Shown: positions 13,044 to 14,420 of the stretch, piece after piece
Layout: each line of letters starts with the position of its first letter
How positions within the stretch are numbered: the stretch's first letter is position 1
Assembly: GCA_900550315.1 (NCBI GenBank)
Contig: URRK01000018.1
Location: 1-14,420, forward strand
Length of the DNA: 14,420 bases
Reading direction: 5' to 3'
Source: an uncultured Oscillospiraceae bacterium
GTDB taxonomy: Bacteria; Bacillota; Clostridia; Oscillospirales; Acutalibacteraceae
Position numbers and translations under genes: made by a program
The notes under the pieces: generated by a model
Told to the model about the DNA's origin: nothing
Database searches by the model: none
What the model saw: the letters and a program-made list of their open reading frames with translations, nothing else

Positions 13044-14255
13044 TTAAGTGCGGTAATCGCCGTTTATTTTAACATAATCGTAGGTTAAATCGCAGCCCCA
13101 AGCGGTTGCCTCGGCGCTGCCGCTGTTTAGGTCTACTAAAATTTCAACCTCGTTTTGCAGCAAGATCTGCTTAGCCTTTTCCTCGGAAAAATCTACCCCC
13201 GCGCCGTTTTGGCAAACGGTAATTTTCCCTTTTTGGGAGGCAAACGCAACCTTTATTTTGGTTACATCTACCGGCTCGCCGCTGTAGCCAATGGCGCAAA
13301 GCACCCGGCCCCAGTTGGCGTCGGCCCCAAACATGGCGGCCTTGGTTAGCGCCGAGCAAACAACGCTTTTGGCAACAGCCTTGGCAGTTTGCTTGGTTTT
13401 GGCGCCGAAAACCTTACACTCTAACAGCTTGGTGGCGCCCTCGCCGTCGGCCGCAATTAAGCGGCACAGGTGTACCGTTACGGTGTTCAGCGCCTGCATA
13501 AAGGCGGCGTAATCCTCCCCCGGTTTTGTAATGGTTTTGTTTTTAGCCATGCCGTTGGCCAACACCGCAACCATATCGTTGGTGGAGGTATCGCCGTCTA
13601 TGCTAACCATATTAAAGGTTTCGGCAACATCGGTAGAAAGGGCCTTTTGCAGCATTTCGCTGCTAATGCTGCAGTCGGTTGTAATAAACACCAGCATGGT
13701 GGCCAGGTTGGGGTGGATCATTCCCGAACCCTTGGCAATGCCGCCCAGCTTGCAGGTTACCCCGCCAACGCTAAACTGCACGGCTACCTGCTTTACCTTG
13801 GTGTCGGTGGTCATAATGCCCTCGGCCGCCTGTGTAGAATGGCTGCCAAGGCTGTTTACCAGCTTTGGTATTCCCTGCTCAATTGGCGCAATATTCAGCG
13901 GCTGGCCAATTACCCCGGTGGAGGCCACAATAACATCCTGCGGCAAAATGTTTAACGCGTTGGCGGCTAATTGGCTCATTTGCTCGGCAATTTGCACCCC
14001 GTTGGCGTTACAGGTGTTGGCGTTGCCGCTGTTGCAAATAACGGCCTGCGCCACCCCGTTGGCTAAATGTGCCTTGGTAACGGTTAGCGGCGCGCCCTTT
14101 ACCAGATTGGTGGTATACACCGCGGCAGCGGCGGCCGGCGTTTGGCTGTAAATTAAAGCAAGATCTTTTTTTAATTTATTCTTACGAATCCCGCAGTGTA
14201 CCCCTGCGGCGGTAAATCCGGTTGCGGCGCAAACGCCGCCGTTTATTAGTTGCAT
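13044..14255 (-). CDS. argJ: Glutamate N-acetyltransferase / ornithine acetyltransferase
   Basis: ArgJ moves the acetyl group from N-acetylornithine to glutamate, recycling acetyl and releasing ornithine; bifunctional forms also use acetyl-CoA. The 403-residue precursor has the N-terminal GGVCAATGFTAAGVHCGIRK, the oxyanion-hole region STGVIG near 112-117, and the self-cleavage site in GIAKGSGMIHPNLATMLVFITTD. Cleavage before T186 would give alpha and beta chains with Thr as nucleophile. DANWGR and the C-terminal CDLTYDYVKINGDYRT block are also typical. Start ATG follows AAAGGAGAA. Whether it is mono- or bifunctional cannot be told from this sequence; no argA or argE is in the window. Confidence 0.96.
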   Translation of the reverse strand: MQLINGGVCAATGFTAAGVHCGIRKNKLKKDLALIYSQTPAAAAAVYTTNLVKGAPLTVTKAHLANGVAQAVICNSGNANTCNANGVQIAEQMSQLAANALNILPQDVIVASTGVIGQPLNIAPIEQGIPKLVNSLGSHSTQAAEGIMTTDTKVKQVAVQFSVGGVTCKLGGIAKGSGMIHPNLATMLVFITTDCSISSEMLQKALSTDVAETFNMVSIDGDTSTNDMVAVLANGMAKNKTITKPGEDYAAFMQALNTVTVHLCRLIAADGEGATKLLECKVFGAKTKQTAKAVAKSVVCSALTKAAMFGADANWGRVLCAIGYSGEPVDVTKIKVAFASQKGKITVCQNGAGVDFSEEKAKQILLQNEVEILVDLNSGSAEATAWGCDLTYDYVKINGDYRT

Positions 14256-14309
14256 TTTGTTCTCCTTTATTCTACATTCCCCGCGCGGCGGCGCAGGCGG
14301 TAAATTGGC

Positions 14310-14420
14310 TTAAAGCCTTAGCCCCTGCTCGGGCGGGCGGCCCAGCGCCAAATTAAGGCACTCTATTGCGGCGCCGGAGGCCCCTTTGCCCAGGTTGTCA
14401 AAGAGGGCGGTGACGGTGAA
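14310..14420 (-). CDS. argC: N-acetyl-gamma-glutamyl-phosphate reductase, C-terminal end only
   Basis: The last 36 codons of a gene entering from the right edge read FTVTALFDNLGKGASGAAIE and continue to a TAA at 14310-14312. DNLGKGASGAA followed by a NLxLG-type end is the C-terminal signature of ArgC, which reduces N-acetylglutamyl phosphate to the semialdehyde. A 54-base gap holding the argJ ribosome binding site separates it from argJ. It is the expected first gene of argCJBD, so the operon promoter and any ARG box lie outside the window. Confidence 0.9.
   Translation of the reverse strand, partial: FTVTALFDNLGKGASGAAIECLNLALGRPPEQGLRL

Noticed and set aside
13531..14151. 206-codon open frame antisense to argJ
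   Set aside because: It lies wholly within a clearly identified gene on the other strand and has no ribosome binding site or family signature; other antisense frames over carB, argD and argB were dismissed for the same reason.

Overview
The window looks like a chromosomal segment of a low-profile Bacillota, most likely class Clostridia (an Oscillospiraceae/Ruminococcaceae-like lineage). The reasons are the gene order yicC-remA-gmk-rpoZ-priA, the presence of RemA, the strong purine-rich ribosome binding sites, and an argC-J-B-D-F-carA-carB run. I cannot assign a genus. All long genes read on the minus strand; one short, damaged gene reads on the plus strand. No tRNA, rRNA, CRISPR array, insertion sequence or phage gene was seen.

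Left block (1-3912, minus strand, transcribed right to left): yicC (RNase family), remA (DNA-binding regulator), gmk (guanylate kinase), rpoZ (RNA polymerase omega) and priA (replication restart helicase, cut by the left edge). A near-consensus sigma-A promoter with an extended -10 element (3973-4002) drives this block. gmk overlaps both remA and rpoZ by a few bases, and priA follows rpoZ after 9 bases; the coaBC gene often found between rpoZ and priA is not here.

Middle (3913-4876): a 430-base divergent intergenic region holds the minus-strand yicC promoter, a compound dyad, and a plus-strand promoter whose -35 element lies in a perfect 10-bp inverted repeat. The plus-strand promoter serves a small gene for a predicted single-pass membrane protein of a clostridial conserved family. 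That gene is frameshifted by an 11-base insertion, and the disrupted stretch reads exactly like the first 12 bases of the Illumina TruSeq adapter. Removing 11 bases restores a clean 95-residue protein, so this is probably an assembly artefact. A perfect 15-bp-stem terminator separates this gene from the convergent operon to the right.

Right block (4877-14420, minus strand): a compact arginine superoperon, argC (only the last 36 codons) - argJ - argB - argD - argF - carA - carB. It covers acetylated-ornithine synthesis from glutamate, carbamoyl phosphate synthesis, and their joining to citrulline. Junctions are 2 to 16 bases or ATGA overlaps, except for 54 bases between argC and argJ. The outstanding feature is the last gene. 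It is a 1343-residue open reading frame in which a complete CarB is fused in frame to a full-length DapF-fold (diaminopimelate epimerase) domain. That domain keeps the second catalytic cysteine but has alanine in place of the first, so it is probably not an ordinary DAP epimerase.
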